From Helicobacter sp. 13S00401-1 (GTDB lineage Bacteria > Campylobacterota > Campylobacteria > Campylobacterales > Helicobacteraceae), in assembly GCF_002272925.1 (NCBI RefSeq), contig NZ_MLAR01000005.1:62001-126000 (forward strand): DNA of 64,000 nucleotides, read 5' to 3'. Both the position numbers and the translations under genes were made by a program. Positions within the stretch are counted from its first letter, which is position 1, and each line of letters opens with the position of its first letter. Below, piece after piece: positions 26,604 through 36,648 of this stretch. A model generated the notes under the pieces. It ran no database searches. It worked only from the letters and a program-made list of their open reading frames with translations, and was not told where the DNA came from.

Positions 26604-28943
26604 ATGCAAGAAAATGAAAAAAGTAGCGATGAGGTTTTAGAGTATCGCATAAATGTAGAAGGCATGACCTGTGCGGCATGCCAAGCCTCAATAGAGAAGT
26701 CTTTAAAGCGTAAGAAGTACGTAAAAGATGCGGAAGTATTTTTATTAACTAACTCTGCGGCTTTAAAGCTTGATGTAACAGAAAACGCAAATGCACTAGA
26801 AGATACGTTAAAAACGATAGAAAAGCTTGGATATAAAGCATCTTTAAAAGAAGACAAAAAAGAAGAAGTAAGCAAAACGCAAGCTTTAAAAACAGATTCC
26901 AAAACAAAGTCACAAGCCTTAGATGCTAGTAATTATGAAAATCTTCCTTTTTGGTTTAAGTTTAATAACCTTTTTAACACCAAACAAAAGTTGATCCTAA
27001 GTGTGATACTTACTATAGTTATAGTTTATATCTCCATGCTTCATGAGATGTTTAACTTTTATATACCGCATTTCTTAGAGCAGTATACAGTTAATGTAGT
27101 TACGCAGTTAATCATAGTGCTAATAGTCATGCATCTAGGAAGAAACTTTTTTATAAGGGGGATTCAAGCCCTAATTAGACTAGCGCCTAATATGGATTCT
27201 TTAGTTGCCATAGGAGCATTAGCAAGCTTTTTTTATAGTATATATCTAGGCTTTTTTACAGATGGAAGCCATGGGCTTTACTTTGAAAGTGTGTGTGTTA
27301 TCCTAACTTTTGTTATGTTTGGAAAGTACATAGAGACTAATATTAAAAACTCAGCCATGTCAGGCACTGACGCGCTTCTTTCTAATATGAGCACTACTGC
27401 TATAAAGCTTGAAGGTTTTAGTGGTATAGGATCACACTATACTGAAAGGGAGATACCTAGCGAAGAAGTTCATATAGGCGATTACATAAAAGTTATGCCT
27501 TTTGGGTATGTTCCAGTTGATGGGGACTTAATCTCAGAAAATGCAAGTATAGATGAAAGCATGCTTAGTGGTGAAAGTATGCCAGTGGTAAAAGAGAAAA
27601 ATGACCTTTTATACTCAGGTACACTAAACCTAGAATCTGCCATCATCTTAAAAGCTACTCAAGAAGCTAAAGATTCCACACTTAATAAGATAAAAGAGTT
27701 AGTAGAAAAAGCTAGAGAAAGTAAGGCTCAAATTGCCCGTATAGCTGATAGAGTGTCTTTGTACTTTGTGCCAGCAGTTATGCTTATCGCCTTAATTGGT
27801 GGGATTGCTTGGTGGATAGCTGATATGAGTTTTGCTAAGGGGCTTGATGTCTTTACTACAACCCTTCTTATCTCTTGTCCTTGTGCTTTAGGTCTTGCTA
27901 CTCCTATGGCGCTTCTTTTTGCTAACTTTAAATCTAGTGCTAATGGAATCTTTTTTACAAAAGCAAGTGTTATAGAAACACTTTCAAGAGTAGATACTGC
28001 AGTTTTTGATAAAACTGGAACGCTAAGCACAGGTAATATCCTAGTTAAAAAAGTAAACATCCTTGATACTAAGCTAAGTGAGTTTGATATCATGCAAATA
28101 ATTGCAAGTATCGAAGCTGAAAGCTCTCACATCATAGCTAAAGCCCTAGTTAAGCACGCTAAAGAATCTAATATCCCTCTTTTAAAAGTTGCTAGTTCTA
28201 AAAGTGTTTTAGGTAAGGGTATGGAAGCAGTTATAGATGGAGTGGACTATAAGCTAGGTAATGCTGGTATGTTTAAACATATACCAGAAGAGCTAACTAG
28301 TGAAGCTAGTATGATGGTGTTTTTAAGTAGAGTTGAAAACCCAGGCTTGCCAGATTCTAAAGAAGAGTTACTTGGTGCTGTTATCTTAGAAGATGAGTTA
28401 AAAGCTACTTCAAAAGATGCTATAGCTAGACTTAAAAAGATGAAAGTTAGTGTGCATATGTTAAGTGGAGATAACATCAAAAATGTTGCAATTAGCGCTG
28501 AAAACTTAGGCATAACAGAGTATAAGGGTGATTGTACACCAGAGACTAAGATAGAAAATATCGAAGAGCTTAAAAAGCAAAACCATATAGTAATGATGGT
28601 TGGCGATGGTATGAATGACGCTGCAGCGTTAGCAAGATCAGATGTAAGCATGGTTATGGCTGAAGGAAGTGAAGTTAGCCTAAAACAAGCTGATGTTATA
28701 GTTTTTAACAACGAGCCTAAAGCAGTTGCAAGTGCCATAGCCTTAAGTCGCGCTACTTTAAGAAATATAAAGCAAAACTTAGGCTTTGCATTTGTCTATA
28801 ATATCATTTGTATCCCTATATCTTTAGGTGCGCTAGCTGCTTTAGGTATATGGTTAAACCCTATGATAGCAAGTATCGCTATGAGTCTAAGTTCAGTCTC
28901 AGTGGTGCTTAGTTCATCTAGACTATATTATTTTAAAGGATAA
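26604..28943 (+). CDS. copA: Copper-translocating P1B-type ATPase CopA
   Basis: The protein exports Cu(I) from the cytoplasm. The 779-aa chain has one N-terminal heavy-metal-associated domain with GMTCAAC (Cys23, Cys26), membrane helices from about residue 130, the transmembrane metal site SCPCALGLATP near residue 424, the phosphorylation motif DKTGT at about 469, and VGDGMNDAAAL in the hinge domain. YN and MSLSS near the C-terminus match P1B-1 (CopA) transmembrane signatures. copZ follows after three bases. Other FixI/CcoI-type ATPases feed cbb3 oxidase, but the adjacent copZ favours detoxifying CopA. Confidence 0.94.
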   Translation: MQENEKSSDEVLEYRINVEGMTCAACQASIEKSLKRKKYVKDAEVFLLTNSAALKLDVTENANALEDTLKTIEKLGYKASLKEDKKEEVSKTQALKTDSKTKSQALDASNYENLPFWFKFNNLFNTKQKLILSVILTIVIVYISMLHEMFNFYIPHFLEQYTVNVVTQLIIVLIVMHLGRNFFIRGIQALIRLAPNMDSLVAIGALASFFYSIYLGFFTDGSHGLYFESVCVILTFVMFGKYIETNIKNSAMSGTDALLSNMSTTAIKLEGFSGIGSHYTEREIPSEEVHIGDYIKVMPFGYVPVDGDLISENASIDESMLSGESMPVVKEKNDLLYSGTLNLESAIILKATQEAKDSTLNKIKELVEKARESKAQIARIADRVSLYFVPAVMLIALIGGIAWWIADMSFAKGLDVFTTTLLISCPCALGLATPMALLFANFKSSANGIFFTKASVIETLSRVDTAVFDKTGTLSTGNILVKKVNILDTKLSEFDIMQIIASIEAESSHIIAKALVKHAKESNIPLLKVASSKSVLGKGMEAVIDGVDYKLGNAGMFKHIPEELTSEASMMVFLSRVENPGLPDSKEELLGAVILEDELKATSKDAIARLKKMKVSVHMLSGDNIKNVAISAENLGITEYKGDCTPETKIENIEELKKQNHIVMMVGDGMNDAAALARSDVSMVMAEGSEVSLKQADVIVFNNEPKAVASAIALSRATLRNIKQNLGFAFVYNIICIPISLGALAALGIWLNPMIASIAMSLSSVSVVLSSSRLYYFKG

Positions 28944-28946
28944 ATT

Positions 28947-29150
28947 ATGAAAAGTGTTTTAAAAGTAGAAGGTATGAGTTGTTCTCATTGTGTTGATAAA
29001 GTAGAAAAGTTTATAGGTGAGTTAGATGGAGTAAGCTCTATTGATGTAAGTTTAGAAAACAAAACTGTTACAGTAGAGCATGATGATAAAGTTAAAGTAG
29101 ATTCTATAAAAGAAGCCATAGAAGATGCTGGCTATGATGTAGTAGGCTAG
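28947..29150 (+). CDS. copZ: Copper chaperone CopZ (HMA domain)
   Basis: A 67-aa stand-alone heavy-metal-associated domain with GMSCSHC (CxxC) near the N-terminus and a ferredoxin-like ending (IKEAIEDAGYDVV). CopZ binds Cu(I) in the cytoplasm and delivers it to CopA. It starts three bases after the copA stop and is clearly part of the same transcription unit. Confidence 0.93.
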   Translation: MKSVLKVEGMSCSHCVDKVEKFIGELDGVSSIDVSLENKTVTVEHDDKVKVDSIKEAIEDAGYDVVG

Positions 29151-29746
29151 GCTTTAGTATTTATTAAAGACTTATGCAGGCACTACTTTAAGTGCTTGCT
29201 TAGAACTTTTTTCTTTTTTCTTCCTTAAAATAAACCAATATATTTAATAACTACTACGAAGTAAAACATACTAGACTGATATTTATAAATCTATAAGATA
29301 TAACTTTTTATTTGTGCAATCTTATGTTTTGTGGTTAAAGGCAAGCTTTTAGATCAACATGGTAGTTTTATATCGTTGTATTTAATAGTCAGCCATCACT
29401 CTTCTTTTGATGTTAACTGGATATTTATTCCAACAGTTTCTTTTTCATATTGTTTATTATTTGTGTGTTTTTTCTAACAAAAAAAAGGGGTTTAACCTCT
29501 CCTCACTTTCGCAAAGTCTGTAAAAGTGTAAGCTTCCTTGAAAACGAAGTTTCCTCAAAAAAAAACAGCGTAAGCACTACTGCTTATTTTTCTTGTGATT
29601 TTTGTCACCACGAAATAAAGCGATAATACCTTTGGCTTAAAAATTATAATTATTAGAGATTTAATTGTATATAGCTAACCACTCATTAACAACAATTCTA
29701 AAAGCAATTAGATGCAGTATGTTAGGTCATATTAATGGAAGGATTT
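29151..29746. other. Intergenic region between copZ and tonB, holding a dispersed repeat copy
   Basis: No credible gene is present in these 596 bp between convergent copZ (+) and tonB (-). Roughly 29430–29655 is an inverted-orientation copy of the repeat family also found near 47620 and 52544. The first ~280 bases show no recognisable feature. Confidence 0.6.
29430..29655 (-). repeat. Dispersed intergenic repeat, copy A (minus orientation)
   Basis: Read on the minus strand this shows, in order, TTTTTAAGCCAAAGG, TTTCGTGGTG, ATCACAA, AAGCAGTAGTG, two units of the 17-base element GGAAGCTTCGTTTTCAA or variants, an insertion of about 40 bases, and AACACACAAATAATAAA. The same blocks occur in the same order at 52544–52765. 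Confidence 0.75.
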
Positions 29747-30532
29747 TTATATCAAGCTATAAGTTATAGGTATCTCTATATAAGCTTTCTCTTTTGGTGT
29801 TGGAAAGCTCTTAGCAGCTTTTTTGATAGTTTTTATAGCTGCATTATCAAGTACATCATGACCGGAGCTTGATACTATGGTGATATCACTTACCTTAGGT
29901 CCCATATCTATTAAAAACTTCACAATAACAGTACCAGTATAGCCCCTACGCTCTGCCATGGCGGGGTATTTATGCTTTTTAGCTATAGCATCTCTTATAG
30001 CTTGGAAGAATGCATCTTGTACTCCATCACTTGCTTTTAGCACTTTGATAGTTTGTGCATCATTACTTTGGCTTAGAGCCTTATCGCTTTGCTTGTTGAT
30101 ATTATCTTTTTCTGGCGTTACTTTTGGTGCATCTTCAGCTTTTTCTTCAGGCTGTACTTGTGGTTTTTCTGGCTCTTTTTCTTCTATCTTTTTAACTGAC
30201 TTTTCTATCTCCTCAGGTTTTTTGGCAACTATAGGACTAGGGTCTTTTTTTATAGCTATATCTTTTCTAGGTTTAGGTTTATGTTTGTGTGTGTGCAATG
30301 GCTTTGGTTTTTTGGGTCTAGGTTTTTTTACAGCCTTAGAAGCATGTACTGGCTTATCTATACTCTGGGCTAGTTGGGCTAGGTTTATAGTTATAGTGTT
30401 TGGGCTATCTGCTTTTATCTCTTTTGCGGTACTAAAGTGTAGCACCATGACAAGAAAGATAATAATACTTAGTACTAAAGCGACAATATATCCTGCATAG
30501 TCTAGTAGTCTGGCCTTTAAAGTACTTTTCAT
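29747..30532 (-). CDS. tonB: TonB energy-transducing protein
   Basis: TonB couples the inner-membrane proton gradient to outer-membrane receptors for iron, haem or nickel uptake. The 261-aa protein has one N-terminal membrane segment (AGYIVALVLSIIIFLVMVL), a long Pro/Lys/His-rich periplasm-spanning stretch (about residues 65–130), and a C-terminal TonB domain beginning around AERRGYTGTVIVKF and ending EIPITYSLI. It lies directly after exbD, completing the exbB–exbD–tonB operon on the minus strand. Confidence 0.94.
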   Translation of the reverse strand: MKSTLKARLLDYAGYIVALVLSIIIFLVMVLHFSTAKEIKADSPNTITINLAQLAQSIDKPVHASKAVKKPRPKKPKPLHTHKHKPKPRKDIAIKKDPSPIVAKKPEEIEKSVKKIEEKEPEKPQVQPEEKAEDAPKVTPEKDNINKQSDKALSQSNDAQTIKVLKASDGVQDAFFQAIRDAIAKKHKYPAMAERRGYTGTVIVKFLIDMGPKVSDITIVSSSGHDVLDNAAIKTIKKAAKSFPTPKEKAYIEIPITYSLI

Positions 30533-30535
30533 GAC

Positions 30536-30928
30536 TTATCTTTTTTCTGTGATAATTTCAAACTTATCTTTGTCATGCCCTTTTTTAGCAAGTATGTTTA
30601 AGACTAAGACAAAGTTATCATAGCTTGAGTTTTTATCACCCTTAAACTGTACCATCTCATCTTTTGGGATACTAGTTAGCTTATCTTCAAGCTCTTTAGT
30701 TGAAACTTTTTTATCATCGATATAGATTTGATTATCTTTGTTTATGACTATTAAAAGCTTTTTGTCATGCTCTTTTACTACTTTAGAATCTGAAGCATTT
30801 GGTACATCAACTTTTATCTTACCTTGGGCTATAAAAGTAGATACTGATAAGACTATGGCTAAAAGTACAAGCATGATATCTATGAAAGGGACTATGTTAA
30901 GCCCATCTCCTCTTTTTATCTTCATCAC
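30536..30928 (-). CDS. exbD: Biopolymer transport protein ExbD
   Basis: ExbD is the TolR/ExbD-family component of the proton-driven TonB motor. The 130-aa protein has a short cytoplasmic start, then [17 protein letters not shown], where the Asp of FIDIMLVLL is the conserved proton-pathway residue, followed by a periplasmic domain. Its start overlaps the exbB stop by 4 bases and its stop is 3 bases before tonB, indicating tight coupling. Confidence 0.94.
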   Translation of the reverse strand: MMKIKRGDGLNIVPFIDIMLVLLAIVLSVSTFIAQGKIKVDVPNASDSKVVKEHDKKLLIVINKDNQIYIDDKKVSTKELEDKLTSIPKDEMVQFKGDKNSSYDNFVLVLNILAKKGHDKDKFEIITEKR

Positions 30929-31392
30929 TGCTCTTCTTTACTCGAAAGCTTATTTAGAATCTTAAACTGATTGATATTTCGCTCAGCTATCCTTAAAAAG
31001 ATGTTATAGAGGATAAGAGTAGGGATAGCAACTACTAGTCCTAAAGCAGTGGCTTTTAAAGCTAAAGAAAGGCCTACCATGATAGTTTTTACATCTATAT
31101 TCCCACTTCCACCCATGTCATAAAACACAACCATGATGCCTATAACTGTTCCAAGTAGACCAACATAAGGTGCATTAGAGTAGACTATGTGGAGCACTGT
31201 TAGGTTTTTAGTGACTTGATTTTCTACATCTGATATGTCTTTATAGGCTTGAAGTTTAAACTTGCTAAAGAATATGATTCTTTCTATACTAAACCATATC
31301 ACTAGTAATCCCATAAAACCTAAGACGCTAAAGACCATAGGATCAAGATACTCTTTTAAAAACTCCATAAGATCACTCATTAATACCTCCAA
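30925..31392 (-). CDS. exbB: Biopolymer transport protein ExbB
   Basis: ExbB (MotA/TolQ/ExbB family) is the inner-membrane scaffold of the TonB motor. The 155-aa protein has a membrane segment near residue 20, a cytoplasmic region, then [24 protein letters not shown] and [26 protein letters not shown]. These are the two conserved helices with family Gly and Ala/Thr residues. It is first in the operon, and a Fur-box-like element lies about 100 bases upstream. Confidence 0.94.
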   Translation of the reverse strand: MEVLMSDLMEFLKEYLDPMVFSVLGFMGLLVIWFSIERIIFFSKFKLQAYKDISDVENQVTKNLTVLHIVYSNAPYVGLLGTVIGIMVVFYDMGGSGNIDVKTIMVGLSLALKATALGLVVAIPTLILYNIFLRIAERNINQFKILNKLSSKEEQ

Positions 31393-31490
31393 CTATATAA
31401 AAGAATCATTGCAAAACTAAACTTATCAATAATCTAAGTCATCCAAAAGCAATTTATTATCAATTTGGATTAATTCTAAGAAGTACTTTT

Positions 31491-31520
31491 AACAATTGTT
31501 ATCATTGTTAATAATAATAT
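31491..31520 (-). promoter_or_regulatory. Fur-box-like AT palindrome upstream of exbB
   Basis: AACAATTGTTATCATTGTTAATAATAATAT-type sequence (30 bases starting at 31491) contains overlapping NATWAT-like hexamers and a TTATTA...ATGATAA arrangement on the minus strand, resembling Fe-Fur operators of Helicobacter. Position about 100–130 bases ahead of exbB fits iron control of exbB–exbD–tonB. It is a visual match only. Confidence 0.4.
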
Positions 31521-31604
31521 AAAAAATGCTATTTTTAGCTATACCCAGTGGATAAAATGCAAACAGCGACCACTTAATCAAAGTGAAATATTTTAAAAGG
31601 AGGA

Positions 31605-31626
31605 GTGATCTTTATATTAAGATCAC
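31605..31626 (-). terminator. Hairpin downstream of clpP
   Basis: GTGATCTT (31605–31612) and AAGATCAC (31619–31626) form an 8-bp stem with a six-base loop. Read on the minus strand, the direction of tig–clpP, the hairpin is followed by TCCTCCTTTTAAAA. It begins 14 bases after the clpP stop. Confidence 0.45.
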
Positions 31627-31639
31627 AAAAAGGCTAGTT

Positions 31640-32227
31640 TTACTTTAAGCTTTTAGATATTACTTTATCTATAAGGCCATATTTTGTGGCTTCTTCTGCG
31701 TCCATGAAAAAGTCTCTATCGCAGTCTTGGATTATCTTTTTGATATTTTGCCCTGTATTTTTAGCAAGGATTTCATTTATCAAAGTTTTTATGCGGCTCA
31801 TCTCTTTAGCTTGTATCTCTATATCACTTGCTTGACCTCTAGCTCCACCTAAGGGTTGATGTATCATGATGCGTGAAGTTGGAAGGGAGTATCTTTTCCC
31901 TTTAGCCCCACAACTTAAAAGAAAAGCACCCATAGATGCAGCCTGACCTACACAGATAGTGCAAATATCTGGCTTTATGTAATTCATAGTGTCATATATA
32001 CTAAAACCACTAGTTACGCTTCCACCAGGAGAGTTGATATATAAAAATATATCTTTAGTAGCATCTTCACTTTCTAGAAATAAAAGCTGGGCTACTATGC
32101 TACTTGCCATGCCATCTTCTATCTCACCACTTAACATCACTACGCGGTCTCGCAAAAGGCGAGAGTAGATATCATAGCTTCGCTCACCTCGTCCTGTTTT
32201 TTCTATAACATAAGGTATATAGTTCAT
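31640..32227 (-). CDS. clpP: ATP-dependent Clp protease proteolytic subunit ClpP
   Basis: A 195-aa serine peptidase (S14), the usual ClpP size. The catalytic Ser lies in [14 protein letters not shown], the His in [15 protein letters not shown] and the Asp in [13 protein letters not shown]. ClpP tetradecamers degrade unfolded proteins delivered by ClpX or ClpA in the cytoplasm. It lies two bases after tig, the same arrangement as in H. pylori, so trigger factor and ClpP are co-transcribed. Confidence 0.97.
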   Translation of the reverse strand: MNYIPYVIEKTGRGERSYDIYSRLLRDRVVMLSGEIEDGMASSIVAQLLFLESEDATKDIFLYINSPGGSVTSGFSIYDTMNYIKPDICTICVGQAASMGAFLLSCGAKGKRYSLPTSRIMIHQPLGGARGQASDIEIQAKEMSRIKTLINEILAKNTGQNIKKIIQDCDRDFFMDAEEATKYGLIDKVISKSLK

Positions 32228-32229
32228 AT

Positions 32230-33522
32230 TTACTTCTTATCTAGTTTGGAATCTAAAAGATTAGTTATTATCTTATCTTCTATCATGGCCATTTTTACTG
32301 CTGGGAAGAGATTATTTTCTTTGTAGTAGTTTAGTACTTCTTGTGGGTTTTGTTGGGAAACAAGTGCTTCATAATAAACTGCTTGCATAACCTCATCATC
32401 TTTTACTACGACTTTTTTCTCTCTTGCTATCTTATCTATGATGAAAGTCACTTTTACACTTAAAGTAGCTGCTTCCCTAAAAGATTCAAATTTCTCTTTT
32501 ACTTTTTCTTGATCATTGCTTAAAGCGTCTACTTCTTCTTTGCTTAGACTTCTTACATCACTATTGAAAAGTACGTTCATTTCTTGTTCTATGATGTTTT
32601 CTGGTAAGTCAAAGCTAAACTTTTCGGACATATTTTTTAGTACTTCTTGCTTTAAGTCATCATTATAAAGCTTTTGCTTAGCTTCTCTAAAAAGCTCTTC
32701 TTTAGTTTTTTCTTTTAATTCTGCTAAGTTAGATTCTTCACCCAAGATCTTTTTGGCTAGGGCATCATCTATAGCAACTTGCTCTCTTTCTTTTATAGCA
32801 TTTAGCGTTACTTTAAAGGTAACAGGCTTGTTAGCTAAGTGCTCTGCTGCATAGTCACTAGGGAAGGTGATATTTACATCTTTAGTTTTACCTACTTTCA
32901 TGCCAACTAGTGCTTCTTCAAAGCCTGGTATAAACTGCTTAGAATCTATTTCTAAAGCGAAGTTTTCAGCACTCCCACCTTCAAACTCTTTACCATCTAT
33001 AAAGCCTTTAAAGCTTATATCTGCTATAAGACCATTTTCTAAAGTGTCTTTTTTAGATTCCACAAGATTTGCTTGAGCTTTTGCAAGATTGCTAAGTCTT
33101 TCTTCTACTGCTTCATCACTTATAACTGGTGCTTCAAAGCTAGGTACGCACTCATCTAATTTATCTAGATTAAACGTAGGGTAAAGTCCTATCTTTAAAG
33201 AAACATCTATGCCTTCTGGTTTTTCTTCAAACTTAGTTACAGCAGGCTGTCCAAGTGCATCTTTGACATCAACTTTTAGCTCTTTTAATGCTTCATCATA
33301 AAACTTATTTAAAAGTTCTTGTTTAGCCTCAGATTCTAACTTGTCTTTATACTCTTTTTTCACTAAGCTAATAGGCACCTTACCCGGTCTAAAGCCGTGC
33401 ATTTTTATAGTTTTTGCATATTTTGTAGCTAGAGAATTAATCTTTTCATCCAACGCAAGCTTTGGTATTTGCCCCTCTGCAGTTGCATTAGCTTCATTCA
33501 CTCTATTTGTAGTCATAGCCAT
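32230..33522 (-). CDS. tig: Trigger factor, ribosome-associated chaperone
   Basis: The 430-aa protein has the N-terminal ribosome-binding domain ending in the [15 protein letters not shown] signature (family GFRKGKVP), a central FKBP-type PPIase domain ([20 protein letters not shown], later [25 protein letters not shown]) and a helical C-terminal domain. It binds near the ribosomal exit tunnel and assists folding of nascent chains. It heads the tig–clpP unit and is divergent from fliI across a 75-bp gap. The visible N-terminus is short relative to E. coli, so an upstream start without ATG is possible. Confidence 0.95.
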   Translation of the reverse strand: MAMTTNRVNEANATAEGQIPKLALDEKINSLATKYAKTIKMHGFRPGKVPISLVKKEYKDKLESEAKQELLNKFYDEALKELKVDVKDALGQPAVTKFEEKPEGIDVSLKIGLYPTFNLDKLDECVPSFEAPVISDEAVEERLSNLAKAQANLVESKKDTLENGLIADISFKGFIDGKEFEGGSAENFALEIDSKQFIPGFEEALVGMKVGKTKDVNITFPSDYAAEHLANKPVTFKVTLNAIKEREQVAIDDALAKKILGEESNLAELKEKTKEELFREAKQKLYNDDLKQEVLKNMSEKFSFDLPENIIEQEMNVLFNSDVRSLSKEEVDALSNDQEKVKEKFESFREAATLSVKVTFIIDKIAREKKVVVKDDEVMQAVYYEALVSQQNPQEVLNYYKENNLFPAVKMAMIEDKIITNLLDSKLDKK

Positions 33523-33597
33523 CCCTTAAGAAGTTGTTAAGTAATCTTGCATTATAACCAAAAAAACATATCCTAAAAGTTAAGTTAAGAGTACATA

Positions 33598-34914
33598 ATG
33601 TCATTACACAATCTTAAAATGAAGCTTTCTCAAAATATCAACCTATCTCCACAGTATGGGGTGATAGAAGCCGTTGAAACAAACATCATCAAAGCTAGCG
33701 GTCTAAGCCCTTCAGTAGGCGATGTAGTAAAACTTATAAAAAGTGATGGAAGCAGTAGTGAAGGTATAGTTATATCCACTCAAAGAGAAACTTTCATCAT
33801 CTCTCCTTTTGGTTTTACTGAAGGCTTTAAAAGTGGCGATAAGATACTTATACATAAAGAAGGCCTTAATATGCCAGTGGGGAATAATCTCTTAGGGCGT
33901 GTTATAAACCCCCTAGGTAAGCCCCTTGATAATCTAGGCCCTATCAAAATAGATGCTTTAGTGCCCATCATCAGCCAGCCAATCTCTGCTTTAAAAAGAG
34001 GTCTTATAGATGAAGTTTTTAGTGTAGGTGTTAGAAGCATAGATGCCTTACTTACTTGTGGCAAGGGACAAAAGATGGGGATTTTTGCTGGGAGTGGGGT
34101 AGGGAAGTCAACTTTAATGGGCATGATAGTAAAAGGGAGTAATGCACCTATAAAAGTTATAGCCTTAATAGGTGAGAGGGGGCGTGAGGTCCCTGAGTTC
34201 ATAGAAAAAAATCTTAATGGGAATCTAGAAAATACAGTTCTTATAGTAGCTACTAGTGATGATAGTCCTTTGATGAGAAAGTATGGAGCTTTTTCTGCTA
34301 TGGCAGTGGCTGAGTTTTTTAAGTCTCAAAACAAGGATGTGCTTTTTATAATGGATTCTGTAACGCGTTTTGCTATGGCTCAGCGTGAGATAGGTCTAGC
34401 ACTTGGAGAGCCTCCAACTTCAAAAGGCTATCCACCAAGCACTTTAAGTTTATTGCCTCAGCTTATGGAGCGTGCTGGTAAGGAAGAAGGTAAAGGTAGT
34501 ATCACTGCTTTTTTTACAGTGCTAGTTGAAGGAGATGACTTAAATGATCCTATAGCTGATCAAAGTCGTAGCATACTAGATGGCCATATAATGCTAGATA
34601 GAAACCTTACAGACTTTGGAATCTACCCTCCAATTAACATCTTAAGTAGTGCTTCAAGGCTTATGAATGACATCATAACTCCTGAGCATAAAAAGGCTGC
34701 TTCTAAGTTTAGAAAGATGCAAGCCTTACTAAAAGAAAATGAAGTTTTAATAAGAATAGGAAGCTATCAAAAAGGCAATGATAAAGACCTTGATGAAGCT
34801 ATAGATAAAAAGCAAGATATAGAAGATTTTTTAAAGCAAGATGAAAATGAAAAGTCTAACTATGAAGAGTGCGTAAAAGCACTTATAGCACTTTGTAATG
34901 ACACTAAGGCTTAG
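33598..34914 (+). CDS. fliI: Flagellar export ATPase FliI
   Basis: FliI is the F1-beta-like ATPase of the flagellar type III export apparatus at the cytoplasmic base of the motor. The 438-aa protein contains GNNLLGRVINPLGKPLD, a Walker A GIFAGSGVGKSTLMG, a Walker B FIMDSVTRFAMAQREIGLA and PPSTLSLLPQLMERAGK, all diagnostic of FliI and close to the usual length. It stands alone here, with no other flagellar gene in the window, as is typical of dispersed Helicobacter flagellar genes. Confidence 0.96.
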   Translation: MSLHNLKMKLSQNINLSPQYGVIEAVETNIIKASGLSPSVGDVVKLIKSDGSSSEGIVISTQRETFIISPFGFTEGFKSGDKILIHKEGLNMPVGNNLLGRVINPLGKPLDNLGPIKIDALVPIISQPISALKRGLIDEVFSVGVRSIDALLTCGKGQKMGIFAGSGVGKSTLMGMIVKGSNAPIKVIALIGERGREVPEFIEKNLNGNLENTVLIVATSDDSPLMRKYGAFSAMAVAEFFKSQNKDVLFIMDSVTRFAMAQREIGLALGEPPTSKGYPPSTLSLLPQLMERAGKEEGKGSITAFFTVLVEGDDLNDPIADQSRSILDGHIMLDRNLTDFGIYPPINILSSASRLMNDIITPEHKKAASKFRKMQALLKENEVLIRIGSYQKGNDKDLDEAIDKKQDIEDFLKQDENEKSNYEECVKALIALCNDTKA

Positions 34915-34971
34915 GATAAAACTACTAGAATCTAAAACATAAAAGTATTTTCTCTAAGATAAAGGCACTAT

Positions 34972-35002
34972 AGGTGATAACTTAGATTCTAAGCCATCAC
35001 CT
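34972..35002. terminator. Hairpin between convergent fliI and the 328-aa membrane protein gene
   Basis: AGGTGAT (34972–34978) pairs with ATCACCT (34996–35002), and the inner bases include the palindrome TTAGATTCTAA. Located 55 bases after the fliI stop and just before the end of the opposing gene, it could terminate both transcripts. Confidence 0.45.
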
Positions 35003-35014
35003 TAAGGGGAGTAT

Positions 35015-36001
35015 TTAGTTTTTGCTTAAAACTGTTATCTTGCCCTTAGCATCTATCTTGGCATAGATATTACTAGTTATAGTTGCATTTAGCACATTTA
35101 CTTGCTTATAAGCCATTTTTATAAAGACACCTTTTTCATTACTGTTGTTTTCTATCTGGTAACTAGTATTTAGATGAGTAAAGCTTTTTGGTGCGTTCAT
35201 ATGGGCTTTGACGTAATTTATAAGTGCGATATTGCTTCCATCAAGCTTGTTAAAGTTAGCCATAGCATAGGTTGGATTAAGATACTTTATCTTACTCATG
35301 ATGCCATTACTATAATCACTTACACATGTTTTAAGAGGCTCTGCAAACTTATCATTTTCAGGTTTAAGCCATATCTCATAGTTTATACAGCTAGTAAAGT
35401 TTTGTGCCATAGAATCTGGAATGTTGTTTTGCTTTAAGATTCTAGCTATAGACTTATTTAGGCTTTTATCAAACTTGTTATCTTTAGTGTAGGGCTTGTT
35501 ATAAAAGGCATTTACTGCATCTTTTCTTATATCTTTTAATAAAGTCTCATTATCATACTTGCCAGCATAAGGATTAGCGCTATCTTCTAAAGATACAGTT
35601 GGCATGCTAGTAGCGTAGTTATCAGGTAGGCTTTTTATTAGCCCAGCTATCATCACTGCTATAGAGATTATAAATAATATAGCAAAGGCATTAAACCAAT
35701 CACCCCTTTTATAAGGGCACTTTTTAACTCGTCTTTGCAAAGACGAAGCTATCCAAAATATGGCAAATACTATAAAATAAGCAAGACCTAGTAGCCCTAC
35801 AGCAGTCATCTTGCTAGGAGTTTCATAAATAAACCAGGCAACAAAGATTATTATCCCCACTATAAAAAGAAAGAAAAAGAATCTAAACCCTTTTTTTCTT
35901 GGCATAGTTCTTTCTCTATCCACTCTTATATAAGCAGTACCACCCCAGTATAAAAGAAATAAGATGACATATAAAAGTGCGATTCCAGCGACTGCTTCCA
36001 T
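35015..36001 (-). CDS. Multi-spanning membrane protein, unknown function
   Basis: The 328-aa protein is not recognised. It has about four predicted membrane segments in the first 125 residues (GIALLYVILFLLYWGGTAY; FFFFLFIVGIIIFVAWFIY; GLAYFIVFAIFWIAS; FNAFAILFIISIAVMIAGL), then a soluble C-terminal half with two Cys (in FTSCINYEIW and KTCVSDYSNG) that could form a disulfide outside the cytoplasm. The N-terminal half is paralogous to the 133-aa gene 175 bases upstream on the same strand (shared YWG near the first helix and a (Q/E)R(R/K)VKK motif). No function is proposed. Confidence 0.75.
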   Translation of the reverse strand: MEAVAGIALLYVILFLLYWGGTAYIRVDRERTMPRKKGFRFFFFLFIVGIIIFVAWFIYETPSKMTAVGLLGLAYFIVFAIFWIASSLQRRVKKCPYKRGDWFNAFAILFIISIAVMIAGLIKSLPDNYATSMPTVSLEDSANPYAGKYDNETLLKDIRKDAVNAFYNKPYTKDNKFDKSLNKSIARILKQNNIPDSMAQNFTSCINYEIWLKPENDKFAEPLKTCVSDYSNGIMSKIKYLNPTYAMANFNKLDGSNIALINYVKAHMNAPKSFTHLNTSYQIENNSNEKGVFIKMAYKQVNVLNATITSNIYAKIDAKGKITVLSKN

Positions 36002-36174
36002 GAGGACTACCTTTTAGAATTTATATGATTGAGTATGCCTTTAATATTACTATAGATATAAAAAAGAAAGTGCAATTTAAAGCCTTTATCACTACTAGAT
36101 AAATGACTACTTGATGTGTTTATTAAAAAACAAGCTAGGTAGTTATGAAATCTTAGATCTCATAACTACTATAT

Positions 36175-36576
36175 TTAACTATAAAAAGCGTTAGTAGTAA
36201 GGGCTATTATTGAAAAGATTAAAAGTATGATGGCCCATAAAAAGATCGCACCTAAAAGGCCAAAAGACTTAGCTCTTTTATCAGTTATCTTTTTAACTTT
36301 TCTTTCTATAGTAGAACCTATCCAGTATATGATATAAGCTACCATATAAACTACAGATATATCTAAAAATGCCCATGCAGCCCTTGAAGTCGCAAAGAAT
36401 ACAAAGATGATAAAGACCACTATGGCAAGATAAAAAATCCAAAGAAACACTTTAAAGCTTTTGGGCCTTGGAGTAAATATATCCTTACTTCGTCTTACTA
36501 AGTAAGATATGCCCCAGTATAAAAGAAATATGATGATGTATAAAAGCGCGATTAGGGTGATTATTGTCATAGTCAT
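36175..36576 (-). CDS. Small four-helix membrane protein, unknown function
   Basis: A 133-aa protein made almost entirely of four hydrophobic segments, separated by basic loops (RRSKDIFTPRPKSFK and ERKVKKITDKRAKS). The layout and several residues match the first ~125 residues of the downstream 328-aa protein, so the pair probably arose by duplication, with this copy lacking the soluble domain. No catalytic motif is visible. Confidence 0.75.
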   Translation of the reverse strand: MTMTIITLIALLYIIIFLLYWGISYLVRRSKDIFTPRPKSFKVFLWIFYLAIVVFIIFVFFATSRAAWAFLDISVVYMVAYIIYWIGSTIERKVKKITDKRAKSFGLLGAIFLWAIILLIFSIIALTTNAFYS

Positions 36577-36648
36577 AGTTTCAGCCTTTGTGATTTTTGT
36601 TTTATTATTTTACATAACTTGCACGCTAATTGCATGAATAAAAAAGTT

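Noticed and set aside
29151-29430. Possible RNA gene in the copZ–tonB gap
   Set aside because: No tRNA-like cloverleaf, tmRNA or 6S-like structure could be recognised. The region is AT-rich with no convincing stems.
29958-30500. 180-aa plus-strand ORF opposite tonB
   Set aside because: It is the shadow of the Pro/Lys-rich TonB linker. The minus-strand frame has clear TonB domains and operon context.
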